NCBI GenBank assembly: GCA_017644185.1
Contig: JAEPMA010000005.1
Location: 1 to 64,000 of the forward strand
Origin: Rhodospirillales bacterium
GTDB lineage: Bacteria > Pseudomonadota > Alphaproteobacteria > Rhodospirillales > Casp-alpha2
Length of the DNA: 64,000 nucleotides
Reading direction: 5' to 3'
In this document: positions 34,313 to 42,054 of the stretch, one piece after another
Layout: every line of letters begins with the position of its first letter
Numbering within the stretch: position 1 is the stretch's first letter
The notes under the pieces: model-generated
Told to the model about the DNA's origin: nothing
The model's input: only the letters and a program-made list of their open reading frames with translations
Database searches by the model: none
Made by a program: the position numbers and the translations under genes

Positions 34313-34831
34313 TCAATTCCCCGGCTGATCCAGTTTGCGAACATCTTTGACGCCGTAAGGCAATGGGTTGATGTAGCGGTACCCCTGTGACTGCAGAAAG
34401 GCGATTTCCGGAAATCCTGCCGGTACAACCGTGACGAACCCGTGGAAATCGTTTGCGTTGAACCCCGCGGCCCTGAGCGCGTTGTGGCACATGCGGAACT
34501 CGACGCCGTCATCGGCCAATTCCTTCATTCGGTCCATCATGCCCTGGTACTTGATATAGTTTTCTTTGGCGAAGGCGCGCAGTTCCGGACCGTGCGTGAC
34601 CACCACCATTTTTCCTTTCAGAGGTTTCTTGGTGTTCTTTACGAACGCATAAAGAATATTTAGATCGTTTGGATCCTGGTAATTGACGTCGAAGACGGCG
34701 TCGATCGTTGGGTAGTCATGCAGGTCCGTTTTTGACGTGCCGTACGGCGAAAGACTGTCATCTGTATGCCCAGCCGTCACCGGCACAGTTGTCAAAATGA
34801 CGGCAAGCATCAGTTTGGAAAACGTTCTCAT
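34313..34831 (-). CDS. Exported DsrE-like protein
   Basis: 172 residues. A signal peptide (residues 1-20, MRTFSKLMLAVILTTVPVTA) precedes a DsrE/DsrF-like domain: VFDVNYQDPNDLNILYAFVKNT, MVVVTHGPELRAF, and the conserved single cysteine in EFRMCHNALRAAG. Proteins of this periplasmic DsrE branch (COG1416-like) are common near sulfur and nitrogen respiration genes; biochemical roles are mostly unknown. It is preceded by an imperfect inverted repeat at 34948-34977 and follows the cytochrome c gene on the same strand. Confidence 0.8.
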   Translation of the reverse strand: MRTFSKLMLAVILTTVPVTAGHTDDSLSPYGTSKTDLHDYPTIDAVFDVNYQDPNDLNILYAFVKNTKKPLKGKMVVVTHGPELRAFAKENYIKYQGMMDRMKELADDGVEFRMCHNALRAAGFNANDFHGFVTVVPAGFPEIAFLQSQGYRYINPLPYGVKDVRKLDQPGN

Positions 34832-34947
34832 TTTTCTCTCCTATACATCTACTTCGCTTCCGGGTCTCATATACGACGCCTTGATCAGGATTGCCGGGCA
34901 CCGGTTCCAGTCGGCCCCTAGAGAGGGAGTACACTCGGTGCGGATAA

Positions 34948-34977
34948 ATAACAACCATATTAGAATGTGGTTATTAT
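34948..34977. promoter_or_regulatory. A/T-rich imperfect inverted repeat upstream of the DsrE-like gene
   Basis: ATAACAACCA pairs with TGGTTATTAT (9 of 10) around the centre TATTAGAATG. It lies about 120 bases before the DsrE-like start, after the cytochrome c gene. The spacing and A/T-rich centre resemble operators of dimeric stress regulators such as NsrR-type, but the match is not strong. Confidence 0.35.
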
Positions 34978-34998
34978 GAGAAATACGATATTTTAATG

Positions 34999-35409
34999 TT
35001 ATTTACATTGAACCGTTCCATCCATAGCGGTGGATAGATAAGCAATAAGGTCGGCACGATCGGTTGCCGAGCGGACACCGGCATATCCCATGCTCGTTCC
35101 CGGCAAGGCTTTCAACGGCGCCGTTAGGAAATCATCGAGTGTTTCAGCGGTCCATGTGATACCGCTCTCGGTCATCGCCTTCGAATAGTTATAACCCGGT
35201 TGGGTCCCGGCCTTCCGGCCCAGCAGACCGCAGTGGCGTGGTCCCGTACGATTGATCTTGAGCGAATGGCAGCCGAGGCACCGTTGGTAGACGTCTTTGC
35301 CGCGTTGCGCATCGCCGCCGATCGGACTGGCGGTTGCAAACGGGTCGAGCGAGAGAAGAAGGATAACGGATGCTGCGACAATCGGAGTCGTCAATGACGG
35401 ATTAAACAT
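34999..35409 (-). CDS. Class I cytochrome c
   Basis: 136 residues from the ATG giving MFNPSLTTPIVAAS. A signal peptide or anchor (1-31) is followed by one heme c site CLGCH (in YQRCLGCHSLKINRTGP), typical class I motifs (RTGPRHCGLLGRKAG) and a probable axial methionine in GTSMGYAG. It is an exported electron carrier of about 10 kDa when mature. It is the last gene of the ECF sigma - ferritin-like - cytochrome c set, all on the minus strand. Confidence 0.9.
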   Translation of the reverse strand: MFNPSLTTPIVAASVILLLSLDPFATASPIGGDAQRGKDVYQRCLGCHSLKINRTGPRHCGLLGRKAGTQPGYNYSKAMTESGITWTAETLDDFLTAPLKALPGTSMGYAGVRSATDRADLIAYLSTAMDGTVQCK

Positions 35410-35491
35410 GGCTGGTGCCTCTTGAACGGGGGTGCAGCGACCGGCGATTTCCCGGGGGTGGGGAATTGCGCCAGTCGCTGCGGGGCGGGCC

Positions 35492-36058
35492 TCAGGAAAC
35501 GAACGCGACAGGTACAGGGTTCTCTCCGAGTGCGTGGCGCAACACTGCCCAGTGCATGGCCTCGTCACCGAGGATGGAAGCCGCGACCTTTGCCAGTTCG
35601 CGGTCCTGGAAGATGGGAACGGCACCGAGGTAGGCGCTTACGGCGCCCTTCTCCAGGGTGGCGGCGAAGCGAAGAACGTCGGCTTCGGATTTCAATTGGT
35701 CGACGGGGAACTCATATGACGCTTTCGCGGATACGGGTTTGCCTCCCATCTTTACCACGGTTTTCATCAACGCGTCGGCATGTTCTTTATGATGTCCTTG
35801 GAACTGCAGAGCGATGCCCAGTGTTGCGTTCGACAACAGGCCACTTTCGGCTCCCGTCTGGTAGGCGGCGATCGCCTCAAGTTCGGCGCCAAGAGCGGTA
35901 TTGAGAATGCTGACGTCTTGTGCCGAGACAGTCGCGCCGGCGGCAAGGGCGTCACGACCACCGAGAACGGCAACGGCAGCGGCGGACAAGGTCGTTGCGC
36001 CGACGGTTTTGATTGCCCGTCTGCGCGTCATTCCATTCGTCATGAATTCAGTGAACAT
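35492..36058 (-). CDS. Tat-exported ferritin-like protein
   Basis: 188 residues from the ATG preceded by GGAG. A twin-arginine signal (MTRRRAIKTVGATTLSAAA) is followed by a four-helix ferritin-like domain with metal-ligand style residues in ALGAELEAIAAYQTG, FQGHHKEHADALM and LGDEAMHWAVLRH. Such proteins bind di-iron or similar centres; here it would act in the periplasm. It lies between an ECF sigma gene and a cytochrome c, an arrangement suggesting a regulated periplasmic stress or redox function. Confidence 0.82.
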   Translation of the reverse strand: MFTEFMTNGMTRRRAIKTVGATTLSAAAVAVLGGRDALAAGATVSAQDVSILNTALGAELEAIAAYQTGAESGLLSNATLGIALQFQGHHKEHADALMKTVVKMGGKPVSAKASYEFPVDQLKSEADVLRFAATLEKGAVSAYLGAVPIFQDRELAKVAASILGDEAMHWAVLRHALGENPVPVAFVS

Positions 36059-36161
36059 CGATTTCTCCATTTTTTTTAATGATGCCTCGGAGAAGTGCGT
36101 GTTTTCGGCGAGGCGGCATGTATGAAAGATGGCGGAATCGTGAAAAGGTTCCCGGCGTGTT

Positions 36162-36869
36162 TCAGCTTTTAGTTCCGTCAGGAGCTGCAGCGATTGCGGC
36201 GCGCACATTTCGAACAATCCGGTCGCAGCGTTCGCCGGCGAAGCCGAAGGCCTTTTCGGCTACGATATCCAGTTCTCTATCAAGGTGTGTCCGTAGTAAC
36301 TTTCGGGCCCGGTGATAACGCGTTTTCACGGTGGCGACGGGGATATCCAGAATCTCGGCGGTCTCCGTGGTGCTGGCGCCATCCACGGCTCGGAGCATAA
36401 AGACCGTGCGAAATTCCTGCGGCAATGTATCGATGGCATCTTCGATGTGGGGCTTGATCTCTTGGCTCATTGCAAGCCTTTCCGGACTGGGGCGATCGTC
36501 TTGCATGATTTCGGTCCAGTGTGGCGCGCGTTCCTCGGCGGATGTTTTATCCTCGAGGAAAACGATCTTCTGCCGTGAGCGCCAACGGCCCAATGCCTCA
36601 TTGACTGCGATCCGGCCGAGCCACGCACCGAATTTGCCCGGCCCACGGTAAGTGGCCAGCTTTGAATACGCTCGGACATAGGCTTCCTGCACCACATCTT
36701 CGGCGTCGCCGTCATTCTTGATGACGCTTCGGACAAGTCTGAATATCCGCTGATTGTGTCTTCGGACGATTGCCTCGAATGCATCGAGATCTCCGCTCAG
36801 AACATGCGATACCAGAGTATCGTCGTCGTGAGGCGCCTGTGTCTGCACAACCGCATTTAATAAGGTCAT
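36162..36869 (-). CDS. ECF-type RNA polymerase sigma factor
   Basis: 235 residues from the ATG giving MTLLNAVVQTQAPHDDD. Region 2 (GDAEDVVQEAYVRAYSKLATY) and region 4 (LPQEFRTVFMLRAVDGASTT, IPVATVKTRYHRARKLLR) are complete. The C-terminal extension of about 35 residues is unusual and might modulate activity. No adjacent anti-sigma gene with membrane segments was found, so control may come through this extension or an unlinked factor. It probably controls the ferritin-like and cytochrome c genes downstream. Confidence 0.9.
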   Translation of the reverse strand: MTLLNAVVQTQAPHDDDTLVSHVLSGDLDAFEAIVRRHNQRIFRLVRSVIKNDGDAEDVVQEAYVRAYSKLATYRGPGKFGAWLGRIAVNEALGRWRSRQKIVFLEDKTSAEERAPHWTEIMQDDRPSPERLAMSQEIKPHIEDAIDTLPQEFRTVFMLRAVDGASTTETAEILDIPVATVKTRYHRARKLLRTHLDRELDIVAEKAFGFAGERCDRIVRNVRAAIAAAPDGTKS

Positions 36870-37028
36870 CTGATTTCTGCCCTTTGGATCCTTACGCTTG
36901 ATGGAGAAACAGGAAAAAGGTTCCCGAAGAATCAATCCGGCACTGCTTTCTTCTTCCGCGGCGACATGTCGACGGCATCGCAGTTCATCAGCGATAGCAA
37001 AGCCGTAACTATTTGCATTGTTAAATGG

Positions 37029-37457
37029 TCAGGCATTCAAACGCGCTGCAAGTTCCTTGATCTTGTTGAAATGATGACTGACATCGCGAAGTGTGGCACC
37101 GATGGCGATGGTATCACCGTATCGGTCGGCGATTGAGAATATCGAGAATTCCAGTGAAATCCGGGAGCCGTCTTTTCTCAAACCCGGTACCGCCAATAGT
37201 TCGTCCGCCTGATAGCGGGACTTGCCCGTGCGGACGACGGATTCCCATCCGGCCCAATGCGCGCGCCGGTGCTTTTCGGGAATTATGATATCAAGCGTTT
37301 GGCCGAGTGCTTCTTGTGTCGTGAAACCGAACAGTTTCCGAGCACCGCCATTCCAATAGCGAATAACGCCGGCGCGATCGGCGATAATGATCGCTTCCGG
37401 AGTATGGCGTGCAATCTGAAGTCCCAGTTCATCCGCATCCCAGGCAAAATCGTCCAT
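37029..37457 (-). CDS. Single PAS-domain protein
   Basis: 142 residues consisting of one PAS domain (about 12-125): HTPEAIIIADRAGVIRYWNG, ARKLFGFTTQEALGQTLDII and ISLEFSIFSIADRYGD. There is no output domain. The N-terminal part reads MDDFAWDADELGLQIARHTP. Stand-alone PAS proteins can act as ligand or redox sensors for a partner protein. It is isolated by intergenic gaps of about 160 and 255 bases, so the partner is unknown. The region to its right carries no gene up to NnrU. Confidence 0.82.
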   Translation of the reverse strand: MDDFAWDADELGLQIARHTPEAIIIADRAGVIRYWNGGARKLFGFTTQEALGQTLDIIIPEKHRRAHWAGWESVVRTGKSRYQADELLAVPGLRKDGSRISLEFSIFSIADRYGDTIAIGATLRDVSHHFNKIKELAARLNA

Positions 37458-37712
37458 TGCAGTTCTCTTCGCTGGATAATTATCAGGTCTAACGGGATAG
37501 TTATGAACCCGGCGCCGGACTCCCTAACGAAAGTTTTCGATACTTGTTATCGAATGCTCGGATAGATATGGCGCTGTGGACCTCATCATCGAGACGCTCG
37601 ACATGTTTATTGAGGCTCCGCCCAAGGCTGAACGTGAAAACCTTCACGTGGAACCGCCTGATACTCGTGGGTTTACTCACAGTTTCAAACAGGGTCGGAA
37701 TGGAACTGCGTG

Positions 37713-38306
37713 TCAGTGCAGAATACCCGCGAGCGGATCCACATCAAACAAGTAAGGGTGGAGCGCAAGGAACAGAAGCCACATCAGGACAGCGGCAAAT
37801 GGGGGACGCCAGTCCCATAGGGGGCCGATCGAGCGCCATCCCGCGAGTGACCGTGCGGCCATGGTGTTTTTTATCATGGCAACACCTGAGATTGCAGCGA
37901 AGGCCCCGAATAATAGTACCGACCGAGCTTGACCGACATTAAGAAGGTGTAACGACGCCCATAACAGAAGTCCGCAACTCCCAGGGGCCGGTATCAGCCT
38001 ATAGATTCTGTTGCGGGCATGATCAGGTTTCTGAATGAGTCGCACTGCAATCAACCACATGGCCAATGGCATGGCAAAGACTGCGATCCACCGTGTCCAG
38101 AACGGTGGGGTCCATACCCAAGGGGTATCGGCAGAATCGATATATGCCGTGATGAGCCATGCCACGACCACGAGCGAAATGACACTGTAGACGATGCGAA
38201 ACCCTAGCAATCCCAACGCCCGTATGCATGCGGGGCGCACACCCGGCGCCGAAGGCATCAGATGGGTTAGTGCCAGGACACCAAGTGCGATCGTCAACTC
38301 GGTCAT
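37713..38306 (-). CDS. nnrU: NnrU family membrane protein
   Basis: 197 residues, about six predicted membrane helices. Family blocks include ALTHLMPSAPGVRPA near the N-terminus and LLFGAFAAISGVAMI / HPYLFDVDPL at the C-terminus. NnrU was found in denitrifiers, where it is needed for nitrite and NO reduction and is co-regulated with nir/nor genes; its precise activity is unknown (a link to heme or isoprenoid metabolism has been discussed for the wider family). Its position near the nir and NO reductase genes fits. Confidence 0.88.
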   Translation of the reverse strand: MTELTIALGVLALTHLMPSAPGVRPACIRALGLLGFRIVYSVISLVVVAWLITAYIDSADTPWVWTPPFWTRWIAVFAMPLAMWLIAVRLIQKPDHARNRIYRLIPAPGSCGLLLWASLHLLNVGQARSVLLFGAFAAISGVAMIKNTMAARSLAGWRSIGPLWDWRPPFAAVLMWLLFLALHPYLFDVDPLAGILH

Positions 38307-38485
38307 GTTTGTGGAAGCATAAGAGTTGTATCGGCGCGATTAAAGATGTTCGTGAGATCCGCTTTTCTGGCGGCGCAGAGATTCTGTATGTAACCGGATA
38401 AATTTAAGTGATAGCTCGTAGCAATGCCCGTCTTCATCATAGAGATTACAGGCTTTATGTGCAGAATCAGGTGTTTAGTGTTCAT
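38303..38485 (-). CDS. Possible 60-residue protein before nnrU
   Basis: The frame MNTKHLILHIKPVISMMKTG and onwards ends four bases inside the nnrU start (ATGA overlap). The overlap favours a real coupled gene, but the ribosome-binding site is weak, codon use is A/T rich compared with neighbours, and no family was recognised. It could be only a chance frame. Confidence 0.25.
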   Translation of the reverse strand: MNTKHLILHIKPVISMMKTGIATSYHLNLSGYIQNLCAARKADLTNIFNRADTTLMLPQT

Positions 38486-38599
38486 GTCAATTTTCTCATT
38501 TTGGTGTGAAAGCGATTGGAAAGGGTGAGGAAAGAATATCACTTAGAAGCGGTGGTGATCCGGCCGGCACTCATGGAGAACGTCGACCGGATCATCTGG

Positions 38600-39025
38600 T
38601 TATTCGCACGATGCCGGAGGCTTTACGCGAACGATCGTCAAGCGGCGATCTTCTCCGTCGAGTGTTTGCCAGGAAATGGTTGCGCTTTCAGAAAGGCCCA
38701 GTAAGGCGACGCCGATAGGCGTAAGGACTGACACGAACCCACGACCGATATCGGCATCTTTTGGGAGAACAAGGGTTACTGTTTGTGATCTGCAGGTCAC
38801 TTCGTCGCGAAATGTCACCGTCGATCCGATATTGACGACGTCTGCTGACATCTGGTCAGTCGGCAAGACTTCTGCGCGATCGATCTCGTTCAATAAACGA
38901 TTGCCGATTTCCGGTGACTTCTTTGCCGCCGAAAAAGCCAATCCCGACAAACGGTCAACATAAGCAGCGTCGAGGCACACAGGCGGCTCCGCCTGGATGG
39001 CTAAAAGTTTCTGTTTCGAGGACAT
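38600..39025 (-). CDS. Rnk / GreA-C-terminal-like protein (first copy)
   Basis: 141 residues. The C-terminal half has the GreA/GreB FKBP-like fold of Rnk proteins: VVNIGSTVTFRDEVTCRSQT, LVLPKDADIGRGFVSVLTPI, GVALLGLSESATISW. The N-terminal half replaces the Gre coiled coil with a short helical arm. Rnk binds RNA polymerase and affects nucleotide metabolism in other bacteria. It stands directly before a second, more divergent copy on the same strand with a four-base gap. Confidence 0.82.
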   Translation of the reverse strand: MSSKQKLLAIQAEPPVCLDAAYVDRLSGLAFSAAKKSPEIGNRLLNEIDRAEVLPTDQMSADVVNIGSTVTFRDEVTCRSQTVTLVLPKDADIGRGFVSVLTPIGVALLGLSESATISWQTLDGEDRRLTIVRVKPPASCE

Positions 39026-39029
39026 AGGT

Positions 39030-39608
39030 TTATTCCTTCAGTTCGTGCGGAAAGGAAGCGGTTTGGCTGGCTTGCCGATTACCTTGTGGTTGGTAATCGA
39101 CTCGCAGAAGTGCAAGTTTGCCAATGTTTCTGGAATGATCCGTCCACGGTCCGGTTTGGCCTGTCCTCATGCCAAGAAGCCCGATGCCGAGCAGTGTGAA
39201 GATTGGAAGATTAAAATTCGGCACAGGAGAGCTTTCGCCGAGTATCAACGAACGTGTTTCAGCCGGGCTGTCGTTTATTGAATACGTTACGCGACTATTA
39301 ATGATTGCAACATCGGCGCTGACATCTTCGCTGAGCACGATGCGTGCATCTGCAAGCTTCGTTCGGATGAGCCGTGCGAGATATTCGGCTTCGCGGCTTC
39401 GCCTTTCTGTTAAGACGATCAGGAAGTTCTCAAGCGCGAAGTAATCCTTGCTTGTCAGGCAACTCTCCAGAGGTCGGAAGATCTCAATCGTCGGCCATCT
39501 TGCCGCAGCGTGTGACGTGCTGGTTTGTCTCGGGTCCACCGATGTCAGAATCGAGGTGTCGTTTGGCGTTATCGCTGCTTGAAGCGTTGACGTAGTTGAA
39601 TTGCGCAT
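39030..39608 (-). CDS. Divergent Rnk-like protein (second copy)
   Basis: 192 residues. The N-terminal about 45 residues are serine/threonine-rich and unmatched. The following part aligns with the neighbour: EYLARLIRTKLADARIVLSE, ADVAIINSRVTYSINDSPAE, FNLPIFTLLGIGLLGMRTGQT. In this copy the block that should read like VSVLTPIGVALLG is LPIFTLLGIGLLG. It looks like a tandem duplicate that has diverged. The ribosome-binding site is poor, so the exact start is uncertain. A CTTTAA/TTAAAG repeat lies about 40 bases upstream. Confidence 0.7.
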   Translation of the reverse strand: MRNSTTSTLQAAITPNDTSILTSVDPRQTSTSHAAARWPTIEIFRPLESCLTSKDYFALENFLIVLTERRSREAEYLARLIRTKLADARIVLSEDVSADVAIINSRVTYSINDSPAETRSLILGESSPVPNFNLPIFTLLGIGLLGMRTGQTGPWTDHSRNIGKLALLRVDYQPQGNRQASQTASFPHELKE

Positions 39609-40010
39609 AGAATCACACATCGGGCGCACGTAAGCGTCACCCGATCCTTTAAGGGGTGGTTAAAGATTGAATTTAAGGCTTAGCCCCGAGTGTGAGCGCG
39701 CGCGAGTCCGGCTACCCCACCCGGGGGAAGGATCCTATTTGCAAATACCCAGCGAGGAGCATTGCTTGGTGTTTATCTCGGCCTGTTCTCATAGCGATGA
39801 AGATCGGCAATTAAGCAAATCAAGTCAATTGGAATTTTGAGTGCCCAATTGATGTTCGCCTGTGGTGACGGTGTCCACTGTATATCCTCATTCAAACGCA
39901 GTTTTCGTTCGGGGCCTGTTCGTCCTGAGAACAATCAGCATTTTGTTCCCGCTACAATTTAGCGACGTAGAACCAATGGCCCGTTATTGCCGCAGGAAGT
40001 ATAAGCGTGC
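39609..40010. other. Intergenic region between the Rnk-like and YczE-like genes
   Basis: About 400 bases, A/T-richer than the genes around it. It includes an inverted repeat CTTTAA-N7-TTAAAG (39647-39665), possibly an operator for the Rnk-like pair. I found no convincing reading frame or terminator. Confidence 0.4.
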
Positions 40011-40688
40011 ATGCGTATTTTTCTGGTCAGAAATGTGCCGGCGGCAGGGTGGAGTTCGCCCACCCCATTGAACCTGCGTCCACGGGTTTTGACGCTGGTG
40101 TATTTGTGCTTCGGATTGTTTCTGTTCGGCTTTGGCGAGGCACTGCTGATTGCCAGCGGGGCGGGAGTGAGTCCTTGGACCGTGCTGGCACAGGGTGTCG
40201 CGCGGCATATGGGTATAAGCATCGGCACCGCGACCTTTGCCGTCAGTATTCTGGTGCTGCTGACCTGGATACCGCTTCGTCAGCGTCCGGGGGTTGGCAC
40301 GGTATTGAATACGATCATTATTGCGGCAACGATTGAGCTTGTTCTGCCGTATTTACCTGTCTCACTCGGTTTTACGTTGCAGGTTGTCGAAGTCATAACC
40401 GGCGTCATGCTGGTGGGCCTTGGCAGCGGTATTTATCTGATCGCGAACCTGGGCGCAGGACCGCGCGATGGCCTGATGACGGGCTTGCAACGTGTCACCG
40501 GGCTACCCATCGCCTGGGTCCGGGTCGGCATCGAGGTCACTGTCGTGGCGATCGGCTGGATGCTTGGTGGCGTCGTCGGCTTTGGAACGGTGGTTTTTGC
40601 ACTGGGTATTGGTCCCGCGGTTTCGGCCGGACTTTATCTGACGGCTTGGGCGAACGGGATCAAGGGTGACGGCGCTTCGCGAGCCTAA
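40011..40688 (+). CDS. YczE/YitT-like membrane protein
   Basis: 225 residues with about five or six membrane helices. The segments LFLFGFGEALLIASGAGVSPWTVL and GSGIYLIANLGAGPRDGLMTG are characteristic of the YczE/YyaS family of integral membrane proteins. Their function is unknown; transport is often guessed. It stands alone between the Rnk-like genes and the LysR gene, with an 18-base tandem repeat straight after its stop. Confidence 0.8.
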   Translation: MRIFLVRNVPAAGWSSPTPLNLRPRVLTLVYLCFGLFLFGFGEALLIASGAGVSPWTVLAQGVARHMGISIGTATFAVSILVLLTWIPLRQRPGVGTVLNTIIIAATIELVLPYLPVSLGFTLQVVEVITGVMLVGLGSGIYLIANLGAGPRDGLMTGLQRVTGLPIAWVRVGIEVTVVAIGWMLGGVVGFGTVVFALGIGPAVSAGLYLTAWANGIKGDGASRA

Positions 40689-40724
40689 TAGTGACGCAAT
40701 GTAAACTAGTGACGCAATGTAAAC
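40689..40724. repeat. Tandem 18-bp repeat (two copies)
   Basis: TAGTGACGCAATGTAAAC occurs twice head to tail directly after the YczE-like gene. No palindrome or known element is recognised. It may be a small slippage duplication. Confidence 0.7.
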
Positions 40725-40869
40725 GGCTTTGATCCAATTCTTGGGAACTGAACCATCCCGAGTGAAAATTTTCTCGTTTAGCCTTGGCTGATAGACGGAC
40801 CCGTTTTTATGACGGAATTGCGGTTCCTAAACACCTGATGCGTCGAGAGAGCCATCAGATGCTTCCAGA

Positions 40870-41733
40870 TCAGTATGCAGGGGTTTCTTGTTGATTTAAC
40901 GCTAACTCGCGAATGATCTGCGTCGCGACATCAAGTGCCCGTTCTTCGATCGCGTTATTGTAGACCATATAGGCGGGCAGGCTGAATTCTTCCGCGCCTT
41001 CGACCACGAACAGTTTTTTAGCGTCCAAGTGAGGGCGAACCAACCGAACCGGGAAATACCCGGAGCCGCCGTGGTTCATGATTTGCGCGATACCAAGCCA
41101 GCCAATCCCAACCGTCATCGCCGGGCCGGAGAATTCCGGAAACGACGCACGGTGCTTGGCGTAGAATTCAGGCCCCCAATCGACGTAGATATACCCTTTG
41201 TCGAGAAAACGTTGTTCGTTCGGATCCGAAGTCACCAGCACAAGCGACTCATCGAACAGATGCTCGACCCTCAATCCGGGGCGGTTCTGCGGCGTGAACA
41301 TCAAACCGATATCCATGCGGCCGTCTATCAGGCTCTGCATCAGGTCAGGCTCGAATCCCATCTCTGCGTGAACTGCGATGTTCGGCAACCGATCCCGCAA
41401 TATTGGAAGCATATAGATCAGAAAACGGTCCCATAGCCCGAAACGGGCGCCGACGGTCAGAGTGTATTCAAAACCCTCGGCGATACCCACGTCCTGGCGC
41501 AATCGTTCGACCGTTCTGACCAAAACCAGCGCATGCGCCTCGAAACGCCTGCCCGATGGCGTCAGAAACGTGCCGGCCTTGTTGCGGACAAACAGCCTGG
41601 CACCGAGCATCTCCTCGAGTGAATGGATCCGGGCGCTGACGGTCGATTGCGTAACGTGCAGACGCTCTGCTGCGGAAACGAAGCTGCCGGCAGCGACAAC
41701 GGCCAGAAATGTTCGGGCGAGTTCGGTGTCCAT
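40870..41733 (-). CDS. LysR-type transcriptional regulator
   Basis: 287 residues. The winged HTH is MDTELARTFLAVVAAGSFVS and AERLHVTQSTVSARIHSLEE; the remainder is the periplasmic-binding-like effector domain. It is divergent from the nitronate monooxygenase operon with an A/T-rich region of about 125 bases up to the first small frame. By the usual LysR arrangement it should regulate that operon. The inducing molecule is unknown. Confidence 0.9.
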   Translation of the reverse strand: MDTELARTFLAVVAAGSFVSAAERLHVTQSTVSARIHSLEEMLGARLFVRNKAGTFLTPSGRRFEAHALVLVRTVERLRQDVGIAEGFEYTLTVGARFGLWDRFLIYMLPILRDRLPNIAVHAEMGFEPDLMQSLIDGRMDIGLMFTPQNRPGLRVEHLFDESLVLVTSDPNEQRFLDKGYIYVDWGPEFYAKHRASFPEFSGPAMTVGIGWLGIAQIMNHGGSGYFPVRLVRPHLDAKKLFVVEGAEEFSLPAYMVYNNAIEERALDVATQIIRELALNQQETPAY

Positions 41734-41858
41734 GACTGCCTATGTATTTAAAATCGGAAAAACAAATATAAAATAGCTATTATTCTCGTTTGCTCAATAT
41801 AAAAATGCAGCGGATAATTTCTTATCACGCTCATCTGGAGGGAGAGGGGAGTGCCGAA

Positions 41859-42038
41859 ATGTCCAGCATTACGCCTTCCGAAAAGCTTTCGGTTATGGCA
41901 CCGTTTGTGTCAGGTGGGGCCAAGGGAATGGCAGGTGAGTTTCCCGGCGCGTGCGGTCACCGAAACCATGGCGCTCAGTACCAGTGCCGTCGCGCGCTGA
42001 TTGTCGTTATCGCGTTCGTACCCGCGGCGCTGCTTTGA
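41859..42038 (+). CDS. Possible 59-residue protein or remnant
   Basis: MSSITPSEKLSVMAPFVSGG starts after a strong GGAGGGAGAGGGGAG stretch, the best ribosome-binding site in the region. The second half (about residues 32-45) has unlikely composition, and a one-base shift gives another plausible reading (AVTETMALSTSAVAR), so the gene may carry a frameshift or end early. No family was recognised. It is the first frame downstream of the LysR divergent promoter. Confidence 0.35.
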   Translation: MSSITPSEKLSVMAPFVSGGAKGMAGEFPGACGHRNHGAQYQCRRALIVVIAFVPAALL

Positions 42039-42054
42039 TGAATGGGGAAGAATC

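Noticed and set aside
34880-34896. FNR box near TTGATCAGGATTG
   Set aside because: Only one half-site (TTGAT) matches; the second half ATTGC differs from ATCAA at more than one position.
37544-37942. 132-residue frame before and opposite nnrU
   Set aside because: Its second half is antisense to the NnrU gene and the first half has no domain or ribosome-binding site.
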